Positions 32,437 through 41,822 of a DNA stretch of 64,000 nucleotides are shown here, piece by piece. This DNA is from Maritalea sp049801075 (GTDB lineage: Bacteria; Pseudomonadota; Alphaproteobacteria; Rhizobiales; Devosiaceae). The DNA lies in assembly GCF_049801075.1 (NCBI RefSeq), contig NZ_JBNAGG010000003.1:310001-374000 (forward strand), in the 5' to 3' direction. Numbering within the stretch: the stretch's first letter is position 1; the number at the start of each line of letters is the position of its first letter. The notes under the pieces were generated by a model. It was not told the origin of the DNA. It was given only the letters and a program-made list of their open reading frames with translations, and made no database searches. A program made the position numbers and the translations under genes.

Positions 32437-33111
32437 TTAGTGACGCGCTTGCGCGGTCAGGATAGTTGCCGCGAAGGCGGTGAACACAGCCGCAAATGAA
32501 TAATTGAGCGCGCGGCCAATCCATTTTGATTTTTGCAGCGCTTTTGACAGCCAGTCTGCTCCCGCGATCATGGCGACGGTGAGCGGCAAGGAAATCACGA
32601 TGAACAAGATGCCCAGCGTGAATAATTTATGTGGGGCATAAGGATCGCCAGCCACCACAAATTGCGGCAAGAAGGTCATGAAAAACAAGACGATCTTGGG
32701 GTTCAACAGATTGATGCCCACACCGGTCAGATAGGATTTTTTCAGGCTGGGTTGTTTGGTGCTTTTGCCAAAGCTGAACTGCACATTATTGCCCGCGCGC
32801 AACGCGCCGATGGCCAGCCAAATCAGGTAAAGCGCGCCGACGATTTTCAGCACCAAAAATGCTGTTGGAGCAGTGGCGATCAGCACGGAAATGCCGAGGG
32901 CAACCAGCAGGGTGTGGATCAAAATGCCCGAGCACGCGCCTGCCAGAGCAGCGAAGCCATGGGCGCGGCCAAAATTAAGGGCGCGGGACAGAAAAAGTGC
33001 CATGTCCGGCCCGGGGGTGATGGCCAAAACGATGGTGGCAAGGGCGAACGCGGTCAGCAATGCTGGATTGGGCAGCAGCATGGTGCTTAAATCAGCCAGA
33101 TATGACATCAT
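32437..33111 (-). CDS. LysE/RhtB-family amino-acid exporter
   Basis: The protein of about 224 residues has six predicted membrane spans and the family signature AITPGPDMALFLSRAL after the first span. GVGINLLNPKIVLFFMTFLP lies in the middle. Such proteins export amino acids or small amines with a proton gradient; the substrate cannot be told from sequence. GGGGAG lies about 10 bases before the start. ATG 33111 and 33108 are adjacent start choices. It diverges from argG. Confidence 0.88.
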   Translation of the reverse strand: MMSYLADLSTMLLPNPALLTAFALATIVLAITPGPDMALFLSRALNFGRAHGFAALAGACSGILIHTLLVALGISVLIATAPTAFLVLKIVGALYLIWLAIGALRAGNNVQFSFGKSTKQPSLKKSYLTGVGINLLNPKIVLFFMTFLPQFVVAGDPYAPHKLFTLGILFIVISLPLTVAMIAGADWLSKALQKSKWIGRALNYSFAAVFTAFAATILTAQARH

Positions 33112-33275
33112 GTCGAATGATCTCCCCTTTATACCGGTTCTTTAATCATATGCCTTGCTTTTGATTGCTTGTCCATTGGATTGAAAGGGCCGAATTTGCG
33201 TGGAATGGCTTTTCATTTGCAGCGCGCAAATCTATAAGGGGCGCGAGATAGCACAAAAGCAAAGAGTTTGAGCCG

Positions 33276-34496
33276 ATGAGCAAGAAAATCAATAAGGTGG
33301 TGTTGGCCTATTCTGGCGGATTGGACACCTCGATCATTTTGAAATGGCTGAAAGTGGCCTATGATTGTGAAGTGGTGACCTTCACAGCCGATTTGGGCCA
33401 AGGTGAAGAGCTGGAGCCTGCCCGCAAAAAAGCTGAAATGATGGGCATAGAGGAAATCTATATCGAAGATGTGCGCGAAGAATTTGTGCGCGACTTTGTG
33501 TTTCCAATGTTCCGTGCCAATGCCCTTTATGAGGGCGTCTATTTGCTCGGCACCTCTATCGCCCGCCCGTTGATTTCAAAGCGCTTGGTGGAGATTGCCC
33601 ATGAAGTGGGCGCAGACGCGATTTCGCATGGTGCGACCGGTAAAGGCAATGACCAGGTGCGGTTTGAATTGGCAGCCTATGCGCTTGACCCGAACATCAA
33701 GGTGATCGCGCCGTGGCGTGAGTGGGATCTGCAATCACGGACCCGTTTGCTTGAATTTGCTGAACAGCACCAAATTCCTGTGCCGAAAGATAAGCGCGGT
33801 GAAGCGCCATTCTCTGTGGACGCGAACCTGCTGCACACCTCATCTGAGGGCAAGGTGCTGGAAGATCCCGCCGTGGAAGCGCCGGATTATGTCTATCAGC
33901 GCACCGTAAACCCAGAAGATGCGCCGGAAACCCCGGAATATATCACCATAGAATTTGAAAAAGGCGATCCGATTGCCATTAATGGTGAGAAACTGACGCC
34001 AGCTGCTTTGCTGACCAAGCTGAACGAGTTGGGCGGCAAGCATGGCATTGGTCGGCTGGACCTAGTGGAAAACCGCTTTGTCGGCATGAAGTCCCGCGGC
34101 ATTTATGAAACGCCGGGCGGTACTGTTTTGCTTGAAGCGCACCGCGGCATGGAATCGCTGACGCTGGATCGTGGCGCTGCGCATCTTAAAGATGAGATCA
34201 TGCCGCGCTATGCGGAGCTGATCTATAATGGCTTCTGGTATTCGCCAGAGCGTGAAATGCTTCAGGCGTTGATCGATAAGAGCCAGGAGATGGTGGCTGG
34301 TGAAGTGCGCCTGAAGCTATATAAAGGCAGCGCAACCGTGGTTGGCCGTTCGTCGCCATTCTCACTTTATTCTGAAGATCTGGTGACCTTTGAAGAAGGT
34401 TCAGGCACCTATGATCATCATGATGCGCAAGGCTTTATCCAGCTCAATGGGTTGCGGTTGAAAACCTATGCGGCGCGCCGAGATCAGAATAAATGA
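33276..34496 (+). CDS. argG: Argininosuccinate synthase
   Basis: ArgG condenses citrulline and aspartate with ATP, the penultimate step of arginine synthesis. The 406-residue protein has the PP-loop AYSGGLDTSIILKWL at residues 10-24, GATGKGNDQVRFE, and ENRFVGMKSRGIYETPGG. Its length is normal. Its last codons overlap the following VOC gene by four bases. Confidence 0.97.
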   Translation: MSKKINKVVLAYSGGLDTSIILKWLKVAYDCEVVTFTADLGQGEELEPARKKAEMMGIEEIYIEDVREEFVRDFVFPMFRANALYEGVYLLGTSIARPLISKRLVEIAHEVGADAISHGATGKGNDQVRFELAAYALDPNIKVIAPWREWDLQSRTRLLEFAEQHQIPVPKDKRGEAPFSVDANLLHTSSEGKVLEDPAVEAPDYVYQRTVNPEDAPETPEYITIEFEKGDPIAINGEKLTPAALLTKLNELGGKHGIGRLDLVENRFVGMKSRGIYETPGGTVLLEAHRGMESLTLDRGAAHLKDEIMPRYAELIYNGFWYSPEREMLQALIDKSQEMVAGEVRLKLYKGSATVVGRSSPFSLYSEDLVTFEEGSGTYDHHDAQGFIQLNGLRLKTYAARRDQNK

Positions 34497-35095
34497 GGCT
34501 TACCCTAGACCATTTGGTGTTGGGCACCGCTGATCTTGAAAAAAGCGCGGCGCAGCTGACCGAGTGGTTCGGCATTGCTCCTTTTGGTGGTGGTGAACAT
34601 GATTTGTTTGCCACCCACAATAAGCTGTGGCGGCTTGATGCGCCGAACTATCCCATCTATCTGGAGCTTATCGCCATTAATCCGGCTGCAAAGCCAAAGC
34701 GTATGCGCTGGTTTGGGTTGGATGAATGTGATTTTTCCACCGCGTCCATTCTGCCCGTTGGTATGGTGGCGCGGTGTGTGGACATTGTTGCAGCGGTGGA
34801 GCAATTTGGCCCCACGCATTATGATGTGTTGGCCTTGTCGCGTGGCGATCTGAACTGGAAATTTGCAGCGGAGCGCAGCGATTATTGCTTCCCCAGCCAA
34901 TATCCGAATTTGATCGAATGGGATGGCGGCCATCCGCTGGACGATGTTGCGTCGCAGGGGTTGACGCTTGAGCAAGTGATTTGGCCTCAGAACTTATCGT
35001 TGGCCTTAGATTGGCCTTGCCCTACCCAGTTGGGGGGCAATGGAATATTTGGGGTGACCTTGACCAATGCCATTGGTCAAACCATTCAATTTTAA
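34493..35095 (+). CDS. VOC/glyoxalase-like domain protein
   Basis: The 200-residue protein begins LTLDHLVLGTADLEKSA, the first strand of the glyoxalase-like (Glyoxalase_3 type) fold with its metal-position histidine. It continues with YLELIAINPAAKPKRMRWFGLD and a C-terminal half that mirrors the fold. Family members include dioxygenases and isomerases, but many have no known reaction. It is coupled to argG by a four-base overlap, though no functional link to arginine synthesis is evident. Confidence 0.8.
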   Translation: MRLTLDHLVLGTADLEKSAAQLTEWFGIAPFGGGEHDLFATHNKLWRLDAPNYPIYLELIAINPAAKPKRMRWFGLDECDFSTASILPVGMVARCVDIVAAVEQFGPTHYDVLALSRGDLNWKFAAERSDYCFPSQYPNLIEWDGGHPLDDVASQGLTLEQVIWPQNLSLALDWPCPTQLGGNGIFGVTLTNAIGQTIQF

Positions 35096-35273
35096 ATCAA
35101 AATTCGAATGGTTAGGCGCTGTGGACATTTTGATCGGTGCAGATGCTGGTATCAATCAGGTCATCTTGAGCAAAAGGGGCGAGTTCGGGCAATATGCCTT
35201 TGATTTTAAGGCAATGTGAACTCCTTTTTGCAGCTTAAATCGAACAAGGGCCTCCCAGCGCCAGATGGGGGGC

Positions 35274-36473
35274 CTATTTGCTTTTTGTGCCCGTTTTATA
35301 TTGGCGTATTAGGTTGTTGGCGGTTACGATAAAGATGCCTGCCAATAGGCCCCAAAATGCCCCAGCCACGCCGAAAAAGCTGACGCCGGAGGCGCTGATC
35401 AAAAAGGTCACTGCGGCAGCTTCGCGATGATCTTCATGTTCAAATGCGCCTTTGGCTGATCCAGCGAAAGCGCCGATCAAGGCAAGCCCGGCGACAGCCT
35501 CAATTAAGATGCTTGGCGCAAGGGTGATGAAGGTTGCCGCCACGCCTGCGGCAAGGCCAAGCAGCACATAGGCGATGCCTGCGATAATGGCGGCCCAATA
35601 GCGTTTTTGCGGATCAGGATGCGCTTCGTCGCTGGCGCACATGGCGGCAGTGATGGCAGCCAACGTGACCCCATGGGCGCCAAAAGGCGTCGCAAATAGG
35701 CTGAAGATGCCAGTTGTGGTGAACAGGTTGCCGGCCGGGGCATCGTAATTGTGCACCCGTAGCACGGTGAGGCCGGGAATGTTTTGGCTGGCCATGTTCA
35801 CAAAGAACAGGGGCAGGGCCAGCCCGAACAGGGCCGGTAAGCTGAATTCGGGCACTACCCAATCCAACTTTGGTGGAAAAGCGGCGGCGAGTTGCGCGCC
35901 GCTATCGGCAGGCAACTCGATGGCCAAGACCACGACGATGATAAAAGCGATCAGCGCGGCGGGCACGGCCAAGATTTTGTTAAATCGACCTACAATCAGC
36001 CAAGCGAGAACAATGGGCAGGCCCAGTGCTGGGTTGAAGACGATGGCTTTGAATGGCGCGAAACACAGAATGACCAAAATGCCTGCCAGCATGGCATTGG
36101 CGATGGCCGGAGGTATTTTGTTGATCAGCGTCCCGAAGGGTTTGATTTGTCCTGCCAAGATCACCAGCAAGGCGCTGATGATAAAGGCGCCAACGGCGAC
36201 GCTGAACCCGCCCTCGATGGGGCCAGAATTGATGAGCAAAGCGGCCCCGGGTGTCGACCATGCCACAGAAATGGGCATTCGATATTTTTGTGCGAGATAG
36301 ATGCCTGCCAAGCCCATGGCGATGAACAGTGCCATGAGGCCGGTGGAGGCTTGATCTTCGGTTGCGCCGACCGCGCGCAAGCCCTGCAGCACAACGGCAA
36401 AGGAGCTGGCGGAACCGACAAAGGCGACCAGAAGGCCCATAAATAGGGCTTGAGGGGAAAGTTGCTTGAGCAT
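35274..36473 (-). CDS. benE: BenE-family benzoate/H+ symporter
   Basis: The 399-residue protein has about 12 hydrophobic spans and matches the BenE family: AWSTPGAALLINSGPIEGGF, FVNMASQNIPGLTVLRVHNY and FGAHGVTLAAITAAMCASDE. BenE proteins import benzoate or related aromatic acids with protons. No aromatic-degradation genes are nearby, so the substrate is inferred from the family only. A GC-rich hairpin (about 35248-35273) precedes its stop on the plus strand; the 35096-35273 gap is otherwise empty. Confidence 0.88.
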   Translation of the reverse strand: MLKQLSPQALFMGLLVAFVGSASSFAVVLQGLRAVGATEDQASTGLMALFIAMGLAGIYLAQKYRMPISVAWSTPGAALLINSGPIEGGFSVAVGAFIISALLVILAGQIKPFGTLINKIPPAIANAMLAGILVILCFAPFKAIVFNPALGLPIVLAWLIVGRFNKILAVPAALIAFIIVVVLAIELPADSGAQLAAAFPPKLDWVVPEFSLPALFGLALPLFFVNMASQNIPGLTVLRVHNYDAPAGNLFTTTGIFSLFATPFGAHGVTLAAITAAMCASDEAHPDPQKRYWAAIIAGIAYVLLGLAAGVAATFITLAPSILIEAVAGLALIGAFAGSAKGAFEHEDHREAAAVTFLISASGVSFFGVAGAFWGLLAGIFIVTANNLIRQYKTGTKSK

Positions 36474-36761
36474 AATGGATCAATTGTTGCTGGCGTACTT
36501 TTGGGTACTCTACATGATTTCGCGAGAGTGCCTAGGCGAAAAGTGCGAGGTTGTGCGGCTGAATCGATCGATAATGTCGGCGGATTTCTTGGATTGGGCC
36601 AAGGTTTGGCTGTGGCAAGCGGCACACATATTTACCCAAAACTGAGAATATGGCGCCAAAGACCCGGTTTTTCGGCTGTTTGGGCAAATATTACTTGCTC
36701 CAAAGCCGGATCACAAGTAAAGCAGCGGCAGATAGAACCCCCAATAGATTGGACCTTTAAA

Positions 36762-38579
36762 ATGGCTTTGCGCAATATCGCCATCATCGCGCACGTTGAC
36801 CATGGTAAAACGACCTTGATTGACGTGCTTTTGAAACAATCCGGCTCCTTCCGCGAAAACCAACGCGTTGAAGAACGGGCTATGGACAGCAATGATCTAG
36901 AGCGAGAACGCGGCATCACCATTTTGGCCAAAGTTACGTCTGTGGATTGGAAAGACACGCACATCAATATCGTGGATACGCCGGGTCACGCCGACTTTGG
37001 TGGCGAAGTTGAGCGGATCCTCAATATGGTGGATGGTGCGATTGTTTTGGTGGATGCGGCCGAAGGCCCAATGCCACAAACCAAGTTCGTATTGTCGAAA
37101 GCGTTGAAAATTGGCCTTAAGCCGATTGTGGCAATCAACAAGATTGATAAGCCAGACCAACGGGCTGAAGAAGTTCTGGACGAAATCTTTGATTTGTTCG
37201 TGGCGCTGGATGCCAATGAAGAACAGCTTGATTTCCAAGTGCTCTATGGTTCAGCCAAGCAAGGTTGGATGGCCGCCGATCCTTCAGGCCCGCAAGATAG
37301 CATGACGCCGCTATTGGATATGGTGATTGACCATGTACCAGAGCCAAAAGTGGAAACAGGCGAATTTCGCATGTTGGCCACAACGATTGAATCCAACCCA
37401 TTTTTGGGCCGCATTTTGACCGGTCGTGTGGTGTCAGGTTCCATCAAGCCAAATGATCAGGTGCATGGGCTTTCAAGCGACGGCACCGTGATCGAACGCG
37501 GCCGTGTGTCTAAAGTGTTGACCTTTAAAGGGCTGGAGCGCGTGCCTGTGGAAGAAGCAAAGGCGGGCGACATTGTTGCGCTGTCTGGGCTTTTGACCAC
37601 CACCGTTGCGGACACGATTGCCGCACCAAGCGTGAAAGAGGCGTTGCAAGCACAGCCGATCGATCCCCCAACCCTTTCCATGTCATTCCGCGTGAATGAT
37701 GGTCCGTTGGCGGGCACCGAAGGCGACAAAGTGCAATCTCGCGTTATTCGCGACCGTTTGCATGCCGAAGCTGAGGGTAATGTGGCCCTGCAAGTGACCG
37801 ATGGTATCGATGGCGACAGCTATGACGTGGCGGGCCGTGGCGAATTGCTGTTGTCTGTTTTGATCGAGACTATGCGGCGTGAAGGTTTTGAACTTTGTCT
37901 TGGGCGTCCAAAAGTGGTGTTCCGGGAAGAAAATGGCCAGAAGCTTGAGCCCATCGAAGAAGTGATTATCGATGTGGATGAAGAATTTTCTGGTCCGGTT
38001 GTGCAAAAGCTTTCTGAGCGCAAAGGCGATTTGATTGAAATGAAGCCTTCTGGTGGCGGTCGCACACGTTTGGTGCTTCATGTGCCAACACGTGGCTTGA
38101 TCGGTTATCAGCCTGAATTGCTTTCTGATACACGCGGCACGGCGATCTTCAACCGCGTGTTCCATGAATATGCGCCGTTCCGGGGTAAAATGCAGAGCCG
38201 CCGCACAGGGGTGTTGATCTCCAATGGCAACGGTAAAGCGGTACCTTTCGCGATGTTCAACCTTGAAGATCGTGGGCCGATGATCATCGAGCCAGGCGTT
38301 GATGTTTATGAAGGCATGATTGTTGGCGAGCATTCGCGCGGCAATGATTTGGAAGTAAACGTGCTTAAAGGCAAGCAGCTGACCAACGTGCGGGCATCGG
38401 GCAAGGATGATGCGGTGAAATTGACACCACCAAAGAAAATGTCTTTGGAGCAGGCCCTGTCTTACATCGCTGATGATGAATATGTGGAAGTGACGCCAAA
38501 GAGCATCCGCTTGCGCAAGATCATGCTTGATCCAAACGACCGTAAACGCGCCTCACGCGCAGCGGCTAAAGCCTCTTAG
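36762..38579 (+). CDS. typA: Translational GTPase TypA/BipA
   Basis: TypA/BipA is a ribosome-binding GTPase of the EF-G superfamily that aids 50S assembly and stress adaptation. The 605-residue product from ATG 36762 has NIAIIAHVDHGKTTLIDVLL, the switch region ERGITILAK, DTPGHADFGGEVER and the NKIDK base-recognition motif, then the EF-G-like C-terminal domains. The frame is open back to 36450, but homology begins at MALRNIAIIAH. The 36474-36761 gap upstream shows no gene and presumably holds its promoter. Confidence 0.97.
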   Translation: MALRNIAIIAHVDHGKTTLIDVLLKQSGSFRENQRVEERAMDSNDLERERGITILAKVTSVDWKDTHINIVDTPGHADFGGEVERILNMVDGAIVLVDAAEGPMPQTKFVLSKALKIGLKPIVAINKIDKPDQRAEEVLDEIFDLFVALDANEEQLDFQVLYGSAKQGWMAADPSGPQDSMTPLLDMVIDHVPEPKVETGEFRMLATTIESNPFLGRILTGRVVSGSIKPNDQVHGLSSDGTVIERGRVSKVLTFKGLERVPVEEAKAGDIVALSGLLTTTVADTIAAPSVKEALQAQPIDPPTLSMSFRVNDGPLAGTEGDKVQSRVIRDRLHAEAEGNVALQVTDGIDGDSYDVAGRGELLLSVLIETMRREGFELCLGRPKVVFREENGQKLEPIEEVIIDVDEEFSGPVVQKLSERKGDLIEMKPSGGGRTRLVLHVPTRGLIGYQPELLSDTRGTAIFNRVFHEYAPFRGKMQSRRTGVLISNGNGKAVPFAMFNLEDRGPMIIEPGVDVYEGMIVGEHSRGNDLEVNVLKGKQLTNVRASGKDDAVKLTPPKKMSLEQALSYIADDEYVEVTPKSIRLRKIMLDPNDRKRASRAAAKAS

Positions 38580-38599
38580 AAGGTTTTGATCAGCAACAA

Positions 38600-39094
38600 T
38601 TAAGAAGCGTCGGGTGTGCCCGGCGCTTTTTTTTGTCTCAGCGGTGCGGTCAAATGGCGTTCATAGGCCATATGGCGGCGCAGCTTTTCAAAAAATCCGC
38701 GCAACATATAGCCGGTCGCATTGGCGGTTTGGGTTGGTTCGCCTTGGATCATCGACGCCAAATTGTCGCGCACTTCCTCGGCAAAGCACAGATCTTCATA
38801 ATGCTCATCGCGCAATTGCTCAACGAGCCGGTCCATCTCCGGTTCAAGATGCCCCAGCACTTCCAGCATTGGAAAAAGCTCATTTTCTTCAAATGATTGC
38901 GCGTCTGACAAGGTGGACATCATGCTGTCGCTGGTGAATTTGCAAAGCGTTGGATCGGCCTGATCTGGCAGCAAATCGGCGATCAATTCCAACCGCGAAC
39001 ACAGCGACTCCATTTGGCGCTGATGTGCGTCAAATCCGTCCAACATGGATTGTACTCTATTTCTTTCCAAAACGGATGTGCTATCAGTTTTCAT
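38600..39094 (-). CDS. Hemerythrin-like HHE-domain protein
   Basis: The 164-residue helical protein has histidines and glutamates spaced as in hemerythrin-like four-helix bundles: H24 in FDAHQRQME, glutamates in SFEENELFPMLE, H98 in DEHYEDLCF, and H141/E145 in RRHMAYERHL. Such proteins bind a di-iron centre and oxygen or nitric oxide. It diverges from ccoN, and an Fnr-type box lies between them (39166-39179), so it may be induced under low oxygen. Its last codons overlap the typA terminator. The iron site is inferred from spacing. Confidence 0.75.
   Translation of the reverse strand: MKTDSTSVLERNRVQSMLDGFDAHQRQMESLCSRLELIADLLPDQADPTLCKFTSDSMMSTLSDAQSFEENELFPMLEVLGHLEPEMDRLVEQLRDEHYEDLCFAEEVRDNLASMIQGEPTQTANATGYMLRGFFEKLRRHMAYERHLTAPLRQKKAPGTPDAS
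38605..38634 (+). terminator. Rho-independent terminator of typA
   Basis: AAGCGTCGGG (38605-38614) pairs with CCCGGCGCTT (38619-38628; one T-G pair), followed by a run of T. It lies 26 bases after the typA stop and inside the end of the convergent hemerythrin-like gene. Confidence 0.85.
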
Positions 39095-39165
39095 GTTGCT
39101 TTGATTTGTTCTTTAAAGGTTGCGCCATTCACTCGGCATGATGGCGCTGAAAATTGCGATTGGCC

Positions 39166-39179
39166 TTGACCTAGATCAA
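39166..39179. promoter_or_regulatory. Fnr/FixK-type box upstream of ccoN
   Basis: TTGAC-CTAG-ATCAA matches the TTGAT-N4-ATCAA consensus at nine of ten positions. It lies 96 bases before ccoN and 72 bases before the divergent hemerythrin-like gene. The Fnr-type regulator at 55528-56256 is the obvious candidate to bind it. Confidence 0.8.
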
Positions 39180-39274
39180 CGAGGCAACGACCGCACCTCG
39201 ATAAGTTGCGGATGGGGCAAACCGGGAAGACTTTCCGGTTAAACTTAAACCGAGATTATTTTCTGCGGGGAAAT

Positions 39275-40891
39275 ATGAGAAATTTAGGCTGGACGATCTT
39301 GCTGGCAATTGGAGCCGCGCTGTCGCTTTTGGCAGCTGGCTTTGCACAAGACGTATTATTTCAAACACATGCGTGGATAGTGTTTTTCGCTCTCGCGCTG
39401 GGCACAATTTTTGTCCTTCGCAAAGTTGATTTTGCGGGTGACGCAGCACCGATTGATAAATCGGGCTATTTTGACGACCCAATTCGAGCAGGTGTGATCC
39501 TGACGACATTTTGGGGCGTTGTTGGCTTTTTGGTTGGGGTTGTGGCCGCGCTGCAATTGGCTTTCCCCGTCTTGAATATTGAGCCCTTTTTGAATTTTGG
39601 TCGCTTGCGCCCATTGCACACCTCGGCGGTGATTTTTGCATTTGGCGGCACAGCTTTGATCACCTCCAGCTTTTATGTGGTTCAGCGCACAACGAACGCC
39701 CGTCTCTTGTCAGATGGTTTGGCGCAGTTTGTGTTCTGGGGCTACCAGCTTTTCATTTTGATGGCAGCGACAGGTTATTTGCTCGGCATTACTCAGGGGC
39801 GTGAATATGCAGAGCCTGAATGGTATGTCGACATTTGGATCACCATCGTTTGGGTAGGTTATTTGATCCTGTTCCTAGGGACTTTGTTTAAACGCAAAGA
39901 GCCACACATTTATGTGGCGAACTGGTTCTATCTGGCCTTTATCTTCACCATTGCCATGTTGCATGTGGTGAACAATCTGGCGATGCCTGTATCTCCGTTC
40001 TCGATCAAGAGCTATTCAGCGTTTGCCGGTGTGCAAGATGCGTTGACCCAGTGGTGGTATGGCCACAATGCGGTGGGCTTCTTCCTTACAGCGGGCTTCT
40101 TGGGCATGATGTATTACTTTATGCCAAAGCAAGCTGAGCGTCCGGTTTATTCCTATCGCTTGTCCATCATTCACTTCTGGTCTTTGATCTTTATGTATAT
40201 CTGGGCCGGGCCACACCACTTGCACTACACAGCGTTGCCAGACTGGGCACAGACTTTAGGCATGGTGTTCTCTATTATGCTTTGGATGCCTTCATGGGGC
40301 GGCATGATCAATGGTTTGATGACGCTTTCTGGCGCATGGGACAAATTGCGGACCGACCCGATTATCCGGATGATGGTGATTGCGGTTGCCTTCTACGGCA
40401 TGTCCACATTTGAAGGGCCGATGATGTCCATCAAAGCGGTGAACGGCTTGTCTCACTACACTGACTGGACCATTGGTCACGTGCACTCAGGTGCGTTGGG
40501 CTGGGTGGGTATGATCAGCTTCGGCATGGTCTACTTCTTGGTGCCACGTCTTTGGGGTCGCGAGCGTTTATATTCGCTGCGCATGGTCAACTGGCACTTC
40601 TGGCTCGCCACACTCGGCATTGTTGTTTATGCGGCTGTGATGTGGGTTTCAGGGATCACCCAAGGCCTGATGTGGCGCGAATATGACGCTGAAGGCTTCC
40701 TGGTTTATTCCTTTGCGGAAACTGTGGCTGCGTTGAAGCCATACTACATCCTTCGGGCTGTTGGCGGGGCTATGTATCTCGTGGGCGGTTTGGTGATGGC
40801 CTATAATGTGTACATGACCATCAAAGGCAAAACCCGCAATGAAAAACCAATCGCTGTTGCACACGTCGCCACAGCGCAACCAGCAGAATAA
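39275..40891 (+). CDS. ccoN: Cytochrome cbb3 oxidase subunit I
   Basis: CcoN is the catalytic, proton-pumping subunit of the high-affinity cbb3 oxidase, holding heme b, heme b3 and CuB. The 538-residue protein has about 12 or more membrane spans. Visible ligand-region motifs include RPLHTSAVIFAFGG, WWYGHNAVGFFLTAGFLG, GPHHLHYTALPDW and TIGHVHSGALGWVG. ATG 39275 has GGGG 5 bases upstream; the open frame extends further but homology does not. It starts the ccoNOQP operon behind an Fnr-type box. Confidence 0.97.
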   Translation: MRNLGWTILLAIGAALSLLAAGFAQDVLFQTHAWIVFFALALGTIFVLRKVDFAGDAAPIDKSGYFDDPIRAGVILTTFWGVVGFLVGVVAALQLAFPVLNIEPFLNFGRLRPLHTSAVIFAFGGTALITSSFYVVQRTTNARLLSDGLAQFVFWGYQLFILMAATGYLLGITQGREYAEPEWYVDIWITIVWVGYLILFLGTLFKRKEPHIYVANWFYLAFIFTIAMLHVVNNLAMPVSPFSIKSYSAFAGVQDALTQWWYGHNAVGFFLTAGFLGMMYYFMPKQAERPVYSYRLSIIHFWSLIFMYIWAGPHHLHYTALPDWAQTLGMVFSIMLWMPSWGGMINGLMTLSGAWDKLRTDPIIRMMVIAVAFYGMSTFEGPMMSIKAVNGLSHYTDWTIGHVHSGALGWVGMISFGMVYFLVPRLWGRERLYSLRMVNWHFWLATLGIVVYAAVMWVSGITQGLMWREYDAEGFLVYSFAETVAALKPYYILRAVGGAMYLVGGLVMAYNVYMTIKGKTRNEKPIAVAHVATAQPAE

Positions 40892-40902
40892 GGGGTTGAA
40901 CC

Positions 40903-41634
40903 ATGGGATTGTTAGACAAACACGGTGTTATTGAACGTAACGCAACCCTATTGCTGGTCGCAGGTCTGGTGACAGTGTCCATTGGTGGTATCGTTGAGAT
41001 TGCGCCTTTGTTCTACTTGGAGAACACCATTGAAGAGGTGGAGGGCATGCGGCCCTACACCCCGCTCGAACTGGCTGGTCGGAACATTTATATTCGTGAG
41101 GGTTGCTATAACTGTCACTCACAAATGATCCGCCCCTTCCGCGACGAAGTGGAACGTTATGGTCACTATTCATTGGCTGCAGAGTCAATGTATGACCATC
41201 CATTCCAATGGGGTTCCAAGCGGACCGGGCCAGATTTGGCGCGGGTGGGCGATCGCTATTCAAACGAATGGCACGTTCAACATTTGAAGGATCCGCAGTC
41301 GGTTGTGCCTGAGAGCATTATGCCAAGCTATAACTTCTTGGCTGAAGCCGATCTTGGCTTCGATAATGTGAAGGATCACTTGGTGGCCAATCAGCGCGTC
41401 GGTGTACCTTACACTGATGAGATGGTTGAAAATGCCGAAGCTGATTTGAATGCGCAGGCTGATCCGGATGCGGATTGGGAAGGCTTGGAAGCGCGCTATC
41501 CAAAAGTTGTGTTGGGTGATTTTGATGGTGACCCAACCCGCTTGACCGAAATGGATGCGTTGGTGGCTTACATGCAAATGTTGGGTACGCTGGTTGATTT
41601 CAGCTCCTACGACGCGCAAGCAAACTATCGCTAA
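40903..41634 (+). CDS. ccoO: Cytochrome cbb3 oxidase subunit II (mono-heme cytochrome c)
   Basis: CcoO is a membrane-anchored c-type cytochrome that passes electrons to CcoN. The 243-residue protein has one N-terminal span (about residues 13-38) and one heme site, C68-Y-N-C71-H72. KRTGPDLARVG, the PSYNFL axial-methionine region and LVAYMQMLGT follow. It lies 11 bases after ccoN. Heme attachment needs the Ccm system encoded at 17-20 kb. Confidence 0.97.
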   Translation: MGLLDKHGVIERNATLLLVAGLVTVSIGGIVEIAPLFYLENTIEEVEGMRPYTPLELAGRNIYIREGCYNCHSQMIRPFRDEVERYGHYSLAAESMYDHPFQWGSKRTGPDLARVGDRYSNEWHVQHLKDPQSVVPESIMPSYNFLAEADLGFDNVKDHLVANQRVGVPYTDEMVENAEADLNAQADPDADWEGLEARYPKVVLGDFDGDPTRLTEMDALVAYMQMLGTLVDFSSYDAQANYR

Positions 41635-41647
41635 GGGAGAAAAGATT

Positions 41648-41818
41648 ATGGATTACAATGCTTTTCGACACTTTGCCGATAGTTGGGGGCTTCTCTATTT
41701 GTTCGTCATCTTCGTCTTGGTGGTGCTGTTTATGTTCCGCCCAGGCGCAAGAAAGCACGCCGAAACGGCAGCCCAAATCCCTTTAAAAGACGATCGTTCG
41801 CCTCAAGGAGAGGAATAG
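41648..41818 (+). CDS. ccoQ: Cytochrome cbb3 oxidase small subunit CcoQ
   Basis: This 56-residue single-span protein (MDYNAFRHFADSWGLLYLFV start) has the size, topology and position of CcoQ, which stabilises the cbb3 complex. AAGGGAG lies upstream of ATG 41648. It sits 13 bases after ccoO and 4 bases before ccoP. Confidence 0.92.
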   Translation: MDYNAFRHFADSWGLLYLFVIFVLVVLFMFRPGARKHAETAAQIPLKDDRSPQGEE

Positions 41819-41822
41819 GCCG

